From an uncultured Bacteroidales bacterium (GTDB lineage Bacteria; Bacteroidota; Bacteroidia; Bacteroidales; UBA4417), in assembly GCA_903822525.1 (NCBI GenBank), contig CAIJPI010000213.1:1-36783 (forward strand): a stretch of DNA of 36,783 nt, in the 5' to 3' direction. The position numbers and the translations under genes were made by a program. The notes beneath the pieces are model-generated. The model saw nothing but the letters and a program-made list of their open reading frames with translations. It had not been told where the DNA came from and ran no database searches. Positions 17,610 to 28,467 of the stretch are shown here, piece by piece. The first letter of the stretch is position 1. Each line of letters opens with the position of its first letter.

Positions 17610-20237
17610 CTACTTGCTAAGTAAAGAAATCTGTTCCTCTATCGTTTTTATTTTCAGTTCGGCATCTGCCATTTTCTGACGTTCAACCTCAACTACTTCC
17701 GGTTTTGCATTAGCAACAAATCTTTCATTCGAAAGTTTCACCATAACGCTTTTCAGGAATCCACGGGCATATTCCATTTCCTGTTTCAACTTTTCAATCT
17801 CAGCTTCAGCATCAATTTTATCGCCCAGCGGAACATAAAATTCAGTTCCTTTTATAATAAATGAGGATGCCCCAGGAACCTTATCGCTTACATATTTTAT
17901 CGGGGAAAGATTGCAAAGCTTTTCAATCAGAGGATCGAAAAGAAGTACCGGTGTCTGGTGGTTTGGCTTGAGTATAAAAAGCTCCAGTTTATCTTTTAGA
18001 GGTATATTCTTCTCCTTACGGATGGTTCTCATCGACATAACTATCTCCGATGCAATTGCAAACTGTGACAAGATTTTCTCATCATGCTGTTTAACAACAG
18101 GCATCTGTGAAATCATGATACTTCCATTCGAATCGGCATGTAATAAATGCCAGATCTCCTCTGTAATAAAAGGCATAAAAGGATGTAGAACCTGCATCAT
18201 ATCCGAGAATAATGATACTGTCGATTTATACGTTTCGGCATCAATAGGCTGCTGATAAGCAGGCTTTATCATCTCGAGGTACCATGAGCAGAAATCGTCC
18301 CAAACCAGTTTATAAACAGCCATCAGAGCATCGCTGAGGCGATACCTGTCGTAATGCTCATTAATACTTGCCAGTGCTTCATTGAATCTTGCCCTGAACC
18401 AAGTAACCGATAGGGCAGCATACATGGGTTGCTGAAGATTCTTATCAACTTCCCAACCTTTAACCAATCGAAGAGCGTTCCACACTTTATTCGAAAAATT
18501 TCGGCCCTGTTCGCATAACGATTCATCAAACGGCAGGTCGTTACCGGCAGGTGAAGTAAGCAGCATACCTACCCTAACACCATCGGCCCCGTATTTCTCA
18601 ATCAGGTTTATCGGATCAGGTGAATTTCCGAGCGATTTCGACATTTTCCGACCGAGTTTGTCACGGACAATGCCTGTAAGATAAACATTTTTGAAAGGAA
18701 TATCATTGCGGTACTCCTGCCCTGCCATGATCATTCGTGCTACCCAGAAAAATAAGATTTCGGGTGCTGTAACCAGGTCATTAGTAGGATAATAGTATTT
18801 AATATCTTCATTTTCAGGATTCCGTATCCCATCGAATACCGAAATAGGCCAGAGCCACGACGAAAACCAGGTATCGAGTACATCATCATCCTGCCTGAGA
18901 TCGGTATCAGTGAGTGCTGGAAATTTTACCAGAGCTTTTTCCAGTGCTTCTTCGGCTGAATGAGCAACAATTATACTTCCGTCAGGCAGATAATATGCCG
19001 GTATTCGCTGACCCCACCATAACTGCCGGCTTATACACCAGTCGCGTACATTTTCCATCCAATGGCGGTAGGTATTCTTGAACTTTTCAGGATGAAAGCT
19101 AATGGTATCATCCATAACAACATCCAAAGCAGGTTTTGCCAGTTCAGGCATACGAAGGAACCACTGCATCGAAAGTTTGGGCTCAATTACAGCACTGGTT
19201 CGTTCGCTATAACCAACTTTATTTACATATTCTTCAATTTTCACCAGGTTTCCTGATGCCTGAAGGTCTTTAACAATCAGGTCACGAACGGCAAACCTGT
19301 CTAATCCGACATACATCTGCGCCTTTTCACCAAGTGTTCCGTCAGGATTGAAAATATCAATGCTTTCAAGATTATATTTCTGACCGATCATATAATCGTT
19401 AACATCATGTGCCGGTGTAATTTTCAGGCAACCGGTTCCAAATTCGCGATCCACATACTCATCGCTGATCATGGGAATAGAACGGCCAAGTAGCGGTACA
19501 AGCACCCTTTTGCCTTTTAGATGCATGAAGCGTTCGTCTTCCGGATGATAACATACTGCGGTATCGCCCAGAATGGTTTCAGGACGGGTGGTGGCTATTG
19601 TAACCCATTCATCCTGTGAACCTTCAACTTTATATCTCAGGTAGTACAGTTTACTCTGAACTTCACGGAATATAACTTCCTCGTCTGAGAGCGCAGTAAG
19701 TGCCTGTGGATCCCAGTTCACCATCCGCACTCCGCGGTATATCATTCCCTTGTTATATAAATCAATAAAAACCTGAATTACTGACTCATACCGGGCTTCG
19801 TCCATGGTAAAACAAGTACGGTCCCAGTCGCACGAAGCTCCAAGTTTTTTAAGTTGTTCAAGAATAATCCCACCATGTTTTTCTTTCCAAACCCAGGCAT
19901 GTTCGAGAAATTCGTCCCGGCTAAGGTCCGATTTTTCAATACCTTCTTCTTTCAGTTTGGCAACCACCTTTGCTTCCGTGGCAATGGAGGCATGATCAGT
20001 TCCCGGCACCCAGCATGCATTCTTTCCTAACATTCGTGCACGACGTATCAAAACATCCTGTATGGTATTGTTAAGCATATGCCCCATATGTAAAACTCCT
20101 GTCACATTAGGCGGAGGAATTACGATGGTATATGGTTCTCTTTCATCAGGAACCGAACGGAAGTATTTTTTTTCGAGCCAGAAACTATACCATTTATCTT
20201 CAATTGATCGGGGATCGTATTTGCTGAGAATTTCCAT
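17610..20237 (-). CDS. valS: Valine--tRNA ligase
   Basis: [49 protein letters not shown]-terminal coiled coil. Confidence 0.95.
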   Translation of the reverse strand: MEILSKYDPRSIEDKWYSFWLEKKYFRSVPDEREPYTIVIPPPNVTGVLHMGHMLNNTIQDVLIRRARMLGKNACWVPGTDHASIATEAKVVAKLKEEGIEKSDLSRDEFLEHAWVWKEKHGGIILEQLKKLGASCDWDRTCFTMDEARYESVIQVFIDLYNKGMIYRGVRMVNWDPQALTALSDEEVIFREVQSKLYYLRYKVEGSQDEWVTIATTRPETILGDTAVCYHPEDERFMHLKGKRVLVPLLGRSIPMISDEYVDREFGTGCLKITPAHDVNDYMIGQKYNLESIDIFNPDGTLGEKAQMYVGLDRFAVRDLIVKDLQASGNLVKIEEYVNKVGYSERTSAVIEPKLSMQWFLRMPELAKPALDVVMDDTISFHPEKFKNTYRHWMENVRDWCISRQLWWGQRIPAYYLPDGSIIVAHSAEEALEKALVKFPALTDTDLRQDDDVLDTWFSSWLWPISVFDGIRNPENEDIKYYYPTNDLVTAPEILFFWVARMIMAGQEYRNDIPFKNVYLTGIVRDKLGRKMSKSLGNSPDPINLIEKYGADGVRVGMLLTSPAGNDLPFDESLCEQGRNFSNKVWNALRLVKGWEVDKNLQQPMYAALSVTWFRARFNEALASINEHYDRYRLSDALMAVYKLVWDDFCSWYLEMIKPAYQQPIDAETYKSTVSLFSDMMQVLHPFMPFITEEIWHLLHADSNGSIMISQMPVVKQHDEKILSQFAIASEIVMSMRTIRKEKNIPLKDKLELFILKPNHQTPVLLFDPLIEKLCNLSPIKYVSDKVPGASSFIIKGTEFYVPLGDKIDAEAEIEKLKQEMEYARGFLKSVMVKLSNERFVANAKPEVVEVERQKMADAELKIKTIEEQISLLSK

Positions 20238-20603
20238 AAAGAATTATAAGTAATTTCGTTTTTGAGGGTGCAAAGGTAGGCAAACTGCTTGAAATTTTGC
20301 AGCCGAAAATCTAAGAATCTGATCCAGTCATAACAACATGAATCCGGATGCTTGCCTATACCTAATTCCCTAATAAAATGTTAATTGGATTTATTTTTTC
20401 GCAATTACATATTTTGCATTTAACTTAGCATGGATCAAATAAGTATTCACCTTTTGTCGGAAAAGTGTAAACGATTAAAAAACAGAAAATAATCTTGCTA
20501 TTGATTGTGTATATTTGTGGTACGAATCTTTATATCCAGAATTTAGAGTAAACTTTAATTGCATAAATTTTATTATTTGCACTTTTAAAATCACATTTTA
20601 AAG

Positions 20604-21455
20604 ATGGTACACAAAGGGAAATTCTATAAAAAAGTAGTTCATTATTTCAAGGACAACCGTATAAGGAACACGGTAATAAGAGGGATAGCCGGTTACCTGA
20701 TCATAGTATTGTTTTTTGGCATTTTATTTTTCCTGTTCGATAGTTTAAGCGTAAACTCATTTAATCCACAGAAACAACTCCGATTCTTCGATTATTTATA
20801 TTTCAGCCTGGTAACATTCTCAACCATAGGGTATGGAGAAATTATCCCAACAGCGCTTTCAGGCAAGATTATCATTGTACTTGAATCGTGCATTGGACTG
20901 GCCTACACTCCATTCTTCGGAGGATATCTCGCTTACCTGTTTATTCAGAGGCCCAAAGATTTTTTTCTGACTGAAAATATTTTCCTGCGTCATAATAATA
21001 ACAAAATCTATCTCTCGGCCAGGGTTGGAAACCGCGGAAAACCAATTGTTGACTGCGATGCCACTCTCGAAATGTTCCTGATCGAGAATAATGTCAAAAG
21101 AACATTGTTCAAACAGGCTTTTTCCAGGCCGTTGGTTGAAATATCATGGTATATAAACCTGAGGCTCGATGACCCCGAAAACCAGGTGCCTTTGCAGCAT
21201 CTTAAAACTGTATTTGCAAATCCGGAGAACTGTCTGATCAGGATTGCCTTTTCAGGACAGGATGCAGCTTCCGGCAATCTGGTTCATTCATTCCGGTACT
21301 ACAAAGTACAGGATATCAGGCGCGGTGGAAGTTTTCTTGATGTATACCGATGGCAGGGTGTTGAACGAATCATCCTGAACTGGAATAGTTTCAATAAAAC
21401 AATCGAAATAAATGACGAACAAAATAAAGAGATCGACAGGCTGCTTCAGAATTAA
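20604..21455 (+). CDS. Inward-rectifier-like (KirBac-type) potassium channel
   Basis: Two TM segments around pore/filter YFSLVTFSTIGYGEIIPTALSGK, followed by a Kir-like beta-rich cytoplasmic domain (KIYLSARVGNRGKPIVDCDATLEMFL). Confidence 0.75.
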   Translation: MVHKGKFYKKVVHYFKDNRIRNTVIRGIAGYLIIVLFFGILFFLFDSLSVNSFNPQKQLRFFDYLYFSLVTFSTIGYGEIIPTALSGKIIIVLESCIGLAYTPFFGGYLAYLFIQRPKDFFLTENIFLRHNNNKIYLSARVGNRGKPIVDCDATLEMFLIENNVKRTLFKQAFSRPLVEISWYINLRLDDPENQVPLQHLKTVFANPENCLIRIAFSGQDAASGNLVHSFRYYKVQDIRRGGSFLDVYRWQGVERIILNWNSFNKTIEINDEQNKEIDRLLQN

Positions 21456-21601
21456 TTTCTATTCATTCTGACTATTATATTGTTAAATTTTAAAACTTTC
21501 TATTCCTACACTTAAGTATTTTCTTCAAACCACTCCATCTAGTCCCACTTCCTCTATTCTTTGTATAACGCAATTAAGTTAATTCTTATAAAAACAAAGC
21601 T

Positions 21602-22387
21602 ATGAAAGAAGATCAGAATGAGAAGATGAGGTGGGTCCTTTTCTGGATTTTCATCGGTTTTTATGTTGTTATTACATCATTAACATTATTGGCTCTCTTT
21701 TTCGGGCTTGGAAGCCTGACTGAAGCATATAAAAAGCCCTTGTTTACCACTTTTATTGTTGAAACAGGAATTGGTGTTACTGCCCTATTCTATGCTCTTT
21801 TTGCGTTAAAAAAAGCACCAGCTCTCCCTCAGCCTGCTGCTGTTGAGACAGAGGTAATCCATGACGTGGGTTTGATAACAGATTTACCTTACAAAGGAGT
21901 CATTGATCTGGACAAAAGCAGTAAACTGCTGGAATCCTATAATGAGAATTTTCGCACCCTGCTGAGTCAAAATAACTTCAACTCTCATTTTAAGCCGAAT
22001 ATGCTGCTTTTCGTTTCGCCGGATCCGAACTACAATTCCTTCAGGCCAACTGTTGTTATTCAGATTGAGAAAAACCAGTTGCCCGAAATAAATATGACTC
22101 TGGCTGATTATATGGATAGTGTATTCAATGAAACACAAAAATTGCAGTCCATTATCGGGAAAAGATTTATCCGGATTGGTGTAAACAGTGCAACGCAATG
22201 GTATCAATCGAAAGCATCAAAAATTATGGGTATTGAAACGAATCTGGAGACTACTTATCAGCAGGTTCAAAAAGTTGTATTGTCGGATGAACTTATGGGT
22301 ATTATTACCATTTCCTATTCAGATGAAACAAGCCCCGAAGACCAGAATGTATTACAGCAATTGCTGGCAGAGTTTGGCATAAAATGA
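21602..22387 (+). CDS. Hypothetical protein, two N-terminal TM segments plus a soluble domain
   Basis: 261-aa ORF; hydrophobic segments WVLFWIFIGFYVVITSLTLLALFFGL and FIVETGIGVTALFYALFAL. Confidence 0.7.
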   Translation: MKEDQNEKMRWVLFWIFIGFYVVITSLTLLALFFGLGSLTEAYKKPLFTTFIVETGIGVTALFYALFALKKAPALPQPAAVETEVIHDVGLITDLPYKGVIDLDKSSKLLESYNENFRTLLSQNNFNSHFKPNMLLFVSPDPNYNSFRPTVVIQIEKNQLPEINMTLADYMDSVFNETQKLQSIIGKRFIRIGVNSATQWYQSKASKIMGIETNLETTYQQVQKVVLSDELMGIITISYSDETSPEDQNVLQQLLAEFGIK

Positions 22388-22440
22388 AAAAGCCCATGCT
22401 CGTAATTGAAATTTTCTTTTGTTCTGATCATGTACTTAGC

Positions 22441-22474
22441 TAAAAAAAGGAGCTACACGTTAGCATAGCTCCTT
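22441..22474 (-). terminator. Terminator for the minus-strand gene 22510..23727
   Basis: Minus strand: AAGGAGCTA-TGCTAACGTG-TAGCTCCTT followed by a T-run. Confidence 0.75.
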
Positions 22475-22509
22475 GATTGTCTGGTATTTCACGGAATTTA
22501 AAATCGATT

Positions 22510-23727
22510 TTACCTTCTTTTCTTCTCGTCTGACGATTTTGATCTATCACCCTTTGAAGTCGACTTTTTAGTCTCAGACTTAGAAGTGGATCTCGAATTA
22601 CCCGATTTCACTTCATGGCTAGGCCTTGATGTATGTTTGTTAACATTAGTTCTTTCGGTAGTATTACCTGACGAAGGTCTTGTTTCATTTCTTTTAATTT
22701 CAGGTTTTGACCGTGGTGATCTGGCATCAGGACGGGCTGAAGGTTTCCCTGTTGGATTATTCACTTCAGTCCTTCTGGATGGCTTGTTGATTTGACTTTT
22801 TGATTTATAACGATGTTCATCACTGATTTTACCTTGCCTGTCATCAGTACGGCGGTTATCCGAATTCCTTCTCTTAAAATCAGCTGAGCCTTGTTTTCTC
22901 ATATCAGGCCGTGAGTAAGTATTATTATACGATCCACTCTGCCTATGCTGATATACTGTATTGGAATAAGAACGGTGATCGTTATAATAATGATCGTTAT
23001 AATGAGCATAACGATAATGTTGACTGTGCCTGTAATGACTGTAATAGTGGTTATAATAGTTTGAATGATACCCGTAATAGTAATCCCAGTAAAAAGGGCT
23101 CCATGGATTCCAGTAAGGCGGATAGTAACCCCAGTACCAGGGCGAATGCCAGACTACATAAGTCGGGGTATAGATAAATCGCACTAAAGGCCAGGCAGCT
23201 ACTTCATAATAGGTAGTCCTTACTACAGTTACCTTTTCTCCTTTATATATTTTAGTCTTACCAACATAGCCAGGATTTGGGGTTTCGGAGGCAGCCACAT
23301 CATCATAATAAGGTTCAATAATATAACCCTTCCCGTATAGTTCTTCATCCCCAACCAGTTGTATAACGACATTATTATCAGCATCCCTTTGCACTGTAAA
23401 AACAGCTATATCCTGGTTTTCATGCTTGTTTACGGAAACCTGTAATACAATGGTGTGTACATTCCCATCAACATTATCAATAACCCTGATATAATCTGTT
23501 CTATCATCGTTGTTAAGATCAAGATTATTGATTCTGGAATCCTGGGCATTCAGATTTTTTTCAAAACTTTCGAGTGTTTCCGATTCCTGGAAAAGCGTCA
23601 TCACTGCATAAAGATTCAGGTTATCGCCGGGGAGGTTGAGTCGTTCTTCGTTTGAACTCTGGGCTGCAGCCAAATAACCCATTAAGAACAGAAGGCTGAA
23701 ACTACATAAAATTTTTAAAGTTTTCAT
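22510..23727 (-). CDS. Exported protein with Tyr/His/Trp-rich low-complexity segment and basic Arg/Lys/Ser-rich C-terminal tail
   Basis: Signal peptide; YWGYYPPYWNPWSPFYWDYYYGYHSNYYNHYYSHYRHSQHYRYAHYNDHYYNDH; tail RSTSKSETKKSTSKGDRSKSSDEKKRR. Confidence 0.75.
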   Translation of the reverse strand: MKTLKILCSFSLLFLMGYLAAAQSSNEERLNLPGDNLNLYAVMTLFQESETLESFEKNLNAQDSRINNLDLNNDDRTDYIRVIDNVDGNVHTIVLQVSVNKHENQDIAVFTVQRDADNNVVIQLVGDEELYGKGYIIEPYYDDVAASETPNPGYVGKTKIYKGEKVTVVRTTYYEVAAWPLVRFIYTPTYVVWHSPWYWGYYPPYWNPWSPFYWDYYYGYHSNYYNHYYSHYRHSQHYRYAHYNDHYYNDHRSYSNTVYQHRQSGSYNNTYSRPDMRKQGSADFKRRNSDNRRTDDRQGKISDEHRYKSKSQINKPSRRTEVNNPTGKPSARPDARSPRSKPEIKRNETRPSSGNTTERTNVNKHTSRPSHEVKSGNSRSTSKSETKKSTSKGDRSKSSDEKKRR

Positions 23728-23868
23728 GACAGTATGTTTTTAAAGAAAGTGTGTGGATATATTACTTTATTCATACTTTGTTGATTTTACAAGAATCATA
23801 CCAATTAAATAACTAATGCTGACAATGAGAAAAAATCAGAACATTAATTATAAAGTCAGCAAGAGCTT

Positions 23869-25482
23869 TCATTCAGTTTTTTCTATTTTTCCGATAAGCC
23901 GCAGAAGCGATTCATTAAGTTTTGCTTCGGGCGAAATAATATTATAATCTTTCCAAAAGGCATCATCATTTTCGTATGGAGTATCCGAAAAAACCACATT
24001 AGGTTTCATAACCTCCTGTTTTTCAAACTTAACTACATCAATAGTATCAATATTACAGCTTGCAAATTCGAGAAAGGTATTAAAATTATCGGATGACAAT
24101 CGATTCCTGAATCGTGTTTTCAGGCTTATATCACAGCGTGCATGGTTAAGATAATACTTACCGTTGAATGGCGTATAACTAACTGAATAAGATATTTTTT
24201 CAAGTTTCACAATCAGTTTACGGCTTTTTTTAAGAATAAGATCTTCGGCTGCTTTATCCAGGAATTTCGGATTAATTTCGAAGTCGGCACCGAGAACAGC
24301 AAAATTCTCCTTATCAATATATAACGTTCCTGTGTACAAAGCATCTTTAATATTTTCGTTCTGCACGAACGTAATAACATAAGCGTCTCTTGAATTATAT
24401 GACTTCAGGTCGGAATAGGTATATGTATATGCCGAAGGTTGCGAAAGATCAAGGAAACCGGGAACACATTTAACAATATCGAGCTGTAGGGCCGAAAGCA
24501 CTCCAGCCTTGAGCTTAAGAAAAACAGTATCGCGAGGATTTGTGTCCTGAATTTTTCGGGATTTAAGAAGTTTTACCTGGTCAGCAAATTCGTTATGCGA
24601 ATATGCAGACTTATAGACTTTAAAAACTGCCTCCGAAAAACTTATATAGTTATTATTTTTCTGAACCCCTTCTCTGTAAAAGGAAGTCAGATATACCGGA
24701 TCAGGATTATTGTTTTTATCACGCTCTTCCATTGCTTTAGCCACAATTTTATTTGGATCGATGTAACGGATGATAACTTCCTGAATTGAGATAATCCTGC
24801 GTTCAAGAAAAAGATCAACCTGCTGCCCGTGGAGTAACTGAATGGGGATGCTCTTGCTAATATATCCCATGCACGATACAACTATTGATGAGCCCGAAAA
24901 TGTTGCAGGTAGTTTTAAAACAAAATACCCATCTGTATTTGATATGGTTCCGATATTTTCCTCCAGAATACCGATTGTTGCAAACGGAATAGCATTTTTA
25001 TTTTCGTTATCGTAAATATGGCCTTTAAGAGTAATATTTGTGACAGTATCATTTTTCAACAACTGATTACCGGCCTTGAGAGTAAAGTCCCCTTTTTCAC
25101 GATAAATAAGGATATGTTTTCCCAGTACTTTAAATGTAAGTTCAGGGTTTGCAAGAATTGTGTTCAAAACCTGATAAAGAGGCTGGTTATCGGCATGGAG
25201 CTTAACTTGCCTGTCATTTTCAACAATCTGGCTATCATAAATAAACAGGCAATCTGCTTTTTCGGAAATAAGATTCAGTGCATTATAGAGAGTGATATGC
25301 TGTTTCGGTATTGAAATTTTCCGATCTAACAAAGATTCCTGCCCGAAAGTCAGTATTGGCGCAAACAGAAAAAAGCCTGTACAAAACATACAGACTATTA
25401 AAACAAAATGACTGACGCAAGTTGCCGTTAACCTGGAATTACTTTGCGTCTTCTTTATTTTCATATAAAACAACTGACCCAT
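23869..25482 (-). CDS. STN domain plus carboxypeptidase-regulatory-like domain protein without a TonB-dependent barrel
   Basis: STN-like ISIPKQHITLYNALNLISEKADCLFIYDSQIV...LTFKVLGKHILIYREKG; then CarboxypepD_reg-like LKGHIYDNENKNAIPFATIGILEENIGTISNTDGYFVLKLP. Start may be MKIKKTQ at 25464. Confidence 0.8.
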   Translation of the reverse strand: MGQLFYMKIKKTQSNSRLTATCVSHFVLIVCMFCTGFFLFAPILTFGQESLLDRKISIPKQHITLYNALNLISEKADCLFIYDSQIVENDRQVKLHADNQPLYQVLNTILANPELTFKVLGKHILIYREKGDFTLKAGNQLLKNDTVTNITLKGHIYDNENKNAIPFATIGILEENIGTISNTDGYFVLKLPATFSGSSIVVSCMGYISKSIPIQLLHGQQVDLFLERRIISIQEVIIRYIDPNKIVAKAMEERDKNNNPDPVYLTSFYREGVQKNNNYISFSEAVFKVYKSAYSHNEFADQVKLLKSRKIQDTNPRDTVFLKLKAGVLSALQLDIVKCVPGFLDLSQPSAYTYTYSDLKSYNSRDAYVITFVQNENIKDALYTGTLYIDKENFAVLGADFEINPKFLDKAAEDLILKKSRKLIVKLEKISYSVSYTPFNGKYYLNHARCDISLKTRFRNRLSSDNFNTFLEFASCNIDTIDVVKFEKQEVMKPNVVFSDTPYENDDAFWKDYNIISPEAKLNESLLRLIGKIEKTE

Positions 25483-26503
25483 TTATAATTTTACTTTTCA
25501 GGTTCAGGGTCACACACATGAGTTCGGTCATGGTGCCGGGAGTCTCATTTTCAAATGTAACTGTCAGCTTCCGGTTGCCCGTTTCTTTTTCGGCAACTAC
25601 AAAAGTAGTATTGAAATTGCTGTTTAGTACATTTATAATATTCTGAAGGCTCTCATCTTTAAAATGCATCCTTTGCTTATACCACGGCAGAGCCTTACTC
25701 ATTTCAAACTTTGTCTTTACCAAGGCATTTTTATCAGATGCAATCTTTTCACCTGCCGTCACCAGCACGTAATGAGAAGGATCCTTTTTAAGTGTAACTT
25801 TAACTTTACCGCGATCGACAATAAGCTCAAATCCATTGCCATTACTGGTTTTAACATTAAAAGCAGTACCTAAAACCTGAATATAGGCTTCATCCGTTTC
25901 AATTATAAAAGGCTGAGACGGATCAGGAGTGATATCGAAGAAAGCTTCTCCTTTTAATCCAACATTGCGTGATTTTTCATCAAATTCCTTCGGAAAGGAG
26001 AATAAAGAATTCTGAGCGATATAAATCACAGAACCATCATTAAGTGTTTTTACCAGCGTATTTGATTCGTTGCCTGTATCAACATGCACCATATCGACAG
26101 CAGGCTTATGGTTAACATTGAAATATAATACTGCTCCTATTCCAATAAGAACAACGAATATGGCTGCAACTTTATAAAAGAAGGGCATACGATTTCGAAC
26201 GGATCCTATTTTGGGGGTTGGAATAAGATTCTCGTTTTCAAGCCTGGAATGAAGATTTCTCCATGCTTTGCGGGCATCGGGAACATTTGATTCAGAATAG
26301 TCTTTCATGGCTGACCATTGTTTTTTCATTTCTTCAACCGATTTCAGTTCCTGATCCGAAACAGAAATTGCTTTTTCGAAGGCATGCATCTCCACTTCGC
26401 TCATCTCACCACTCAGGTATTTAGCGAGTGATTCGGCATATTGCTTATTTTTTTGATCTGTTTGCATGTTTCGAGTGGTATTAAATTCTGATTGGTTTGG
26501 CAA
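25439..26503 (-). CDS. FecR family anti-sigma factor
   Basis: One TM (VAAIFVVLIGIGAVLYF) and FecR-type sequence VKTLNDGSVIYIAQNSLFSFPKEFDEKSRNVGLKGEAFFDITPDPSQPFIIET; C-terminal DUF4974-like domain. Confidence 0.9.
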   Translation of the reverse strand: MPNQSEFNTTRNMQTDQKNKQYAESLAKYLSGEMSEVEMHAFEKAISVSDQELKSVEEMKKQWSAMKDYSESNVPDARKAWRNLHSRLENENLIPTPKIGSVRNRMPFFYKVAAIFVVLIGIGAVLYFNVNHKPAVDMVHVDTGNESNTLVKTLNDGSVIYIAQNSLFSFPKEFDEKSRNVGLKGEAFFDITPDPSQPFIIETDEAYIQVLGTAFNVKTSNGNGFELIVDRGKVKVTLKKDPSHYVLVTAGEKIASDKNALVKTKFEMSKALPWYKQRMHFKDESLQNIINVLNSNFNTTFVVAEKETGNRKLTVTFENETPGTMTELMCVTLNLKSKIINGSVVLYENKEDAK

Positions 26504-26505
26504 AT

Positions 26506-27096
26506 CTACTTTCTTAAAATATTCAATTTCTTAACAGTTTTGACTTCTTTCCCCATGAATGCTTCCAACGATTTTCTGAACAACTGAAGGGCTTTTCCCA
26601 TATCAGCCTCAACTGTTTTAACAGAGACTGAAAGGATTGCTGCGATTTCATGGTATTTTTTCCCTTCAAATCTGCTCATTTTAAAAATCGTCGAACATCG
26701 TTCAGGCAATTGCATCAATGTTGCGTCAATAACTCCATTCAGATCCTCCATTTCAAATTCCTGCAGTATATCAGCAGGTGCCTTTTCATCAAATTCGTCA
26801 AAAACGTGATTTGCATAGGTTTGCCTGACAGCCATGTGTTCGAGGTAATGGAGTGCATTATTCCGGATTGAATGGTACAGGTAAGCATTTAAAGATAATT
26901 TCGGGCTGAAGGCGTTTCTATTCTTCCATAAATAATAAAAGAAATCCTGCACAATATCTTCAGCTGTATCCATATCCTTCAGGATGTTACAAGCATACCT
27001 GCATAATGGCTCATAATACCTTAAAAAAAGCTGTTCAAATTCCCTGATGTCGCCACCCTGAATTTTCTTCTGTGTAGAGAAGTCGATAAGGTTCAT
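26506..27096 (-). CDS. ECF-type RNA polymerase sigma-70 factor
   Basis: FEQLFLRYYEPLCRYACNILKDMDTAEDIVQDFFYYLWKNR region 2 and LPERCSTIFKMSRFEGKKYHEIAAILSVSVKTVEADMGKAL region 4. Confidence 0.92.
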   Translation of the reverse strand: MNLIDFSTQKKIQGGDIREFEQLFLRYYEPLCRYACNILKDMDTAEDIVQDFFYYLWKNRNAFSPKLSLNAYLYHSIRNNALHYLEHMAVRQTYANHVFDEFDEKAPADILQEFEMEDLNGVIDATLMQLPERCSTIFKMSRFEGKKYHEIAAILSVSVKTVEADMGKALQLFRKSLEAFMGKEVKTVKKLNILRK

Positions 27097-27207
27097 AAGG
27101 GAATTTATCAGTTGAAAATTTGCAGGAAGATAAGCAATGGAAGATGCCGGTAGATGAAAATTTTAACTTTTATTTATAATCCAAATACCGGCATCCGAGA
27201 TTTTATA

Positions 27208-28467
27208 TTATTTCTGAATGCTTCGCGAAAGCTTCTTTATTGCACTTTCGATAGATTCATCGGGTTCTATAATATTGTATTCGCCCCAGAAATCCGGATC
27301 CATAAAGTTCTGAACTTTTTCGGCAAATACCATGTTAAATTTAAACACTTCCTGGTTTGCAAATTTAGCTATATTATCTTCATGCCGGTCGGTAATTGCC
27401 ACTTCCGACATAACGGAGTAGTAGTTCTTAAAGAGTCGTTTCTTCCAGTCGCAGCGGAACTTCAGATCAACACGAACATAATTTAAATAATACTTTCCAT
27501 TTTGTTCTTTATAGGTTACCAGGTAGCTGGTGGAAGTCGGTAAAAAGATGAGACCCATAGGTTTTTTCTGCACAAACACGCGCGAAGCTTTTTCTTCATC
27601 ATTCAGGTCGAGGCTGAATTCGGCCCTGGTTATTGCCATATTTTCCTGAGAGATATAAAGCTTGCCATAATAAAGTGGCTCATCCCTCACAACATTAGGT
27701 GAGAAACTTATCACCCAGTTCAGTTTATCATTAATATTTACCATGGAACCAATTTCGAATTGATAGTTATCCAGGTTATTCAGCGCAATACTAAGGTCCG
27801 TATTTTTAACAATATCGAGAAGCATTGACACATTGGGGCCTCCCTGAAGCTGAACCATCAGCGTATCCGCTTTTTTTACATTGGTACCTTTACGGCCTTT
27901 GTATATTTTAACCTGGTCGTCCTGCATGCTTGAATAAGGAGCTTTATAGATATCGACAACAGCTTCAGAAATTGAAATATAATCGCGTCGCTGCCTTATG
28001 GTTTCGCGATAAAAACCGGTCATCATATTCGGAACTTCGGAGTAGTTTTTCCGGATATTCCTGAGGGCCATTGATACAATTCCCCGCGCATCTTTAGGGA
28101 CTACAGTGATTTGCTTCAGCATCAGGTATTGAGGCTCCAGATAGAATGTTTTATCCTTGCCGATAGATTCGCTGATTTTAAATTTTGTTGTCGCGTAGCT
28201 GAGGTGAGATACTTCGAATACTTCGGCATTGAGTGATTTACTTACTTTCAGAAGAAATTCCCCTTCTGAATTCGAAACGGTTCCTACTCCTGAACCAGGA
28301 ACAGATATAGTAGCATAAATAATTTTCTCACCGGTCTTGGCATCTTTTAATTGTCCGGAAACAGTAACAAACGAATCGGTGCCATTTTGTGCATTGGCGA
28401 TTCCAATTCCGAAAAAGAAAATAAAAATTATGCCGAAATGCATGGTTTTTTGAATCAGTGTTTTCAT
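27208..28467 (-). CDS. Carboxypeptidase-regulatory-like domain protein, paralog of the C-terminal region of 23869..25482 but without STN
   Basis: VSGQLKDAKTGEKIIYATISVPGSGVGTVSNSEGEFLLKV; shared motifs with the paralog: FYRE, YISxSEAVxxxYKxxYS, DQVKxxKxRK, LDIVK, YYLNxxRxDxxxK and the FW.xYNII tail. Confidence 0.8.
   Translation of the reverse strand: MKTLIQKTMHFGIIFIFFFGIGIANAQNGTDSFVTVSGQLKDAKTGEKIIYATISVPGSGVGTVSNSEGEFLLKVSKSLNAEVFEVSHLSYATTKFKISESIGKDKTFYLEPQYLMLKQITVVPKDARGIVSMALRNIRKNYSEVPNMMTGFYRETIRQRRDYISISEAVVDIYKAPYSSMQDDQVKIYKGRKGTNVKKADTLMVQLQGGPNVSMLLDIVKNTDLSIALNNLDNYQFEIGSMVNINDKLNWVISFSPNVVRDEPLYYGKLYISQENMAITRAEFSLDLNDEEKASRVFVQKKPMGLIFLPTSTSYLVTYKEQNGKYYLNYVRVDLKFRCDWKKRLFKNYYSVMSEVAITDRHEDNIAKFANQEVFKFNMVFAEKVQNFMDPDFWGEYNIIEPDESIESAIKKLSRSIQK

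Noticed and set aside
20510-20517. TATATTTG as a promoter -7 for the K+ channel gene
   Set aside because: Matches TAnnTTTG but no properly spaced -33 TTTG was seen in an AT-rich spacer; too weak to list as a feature.
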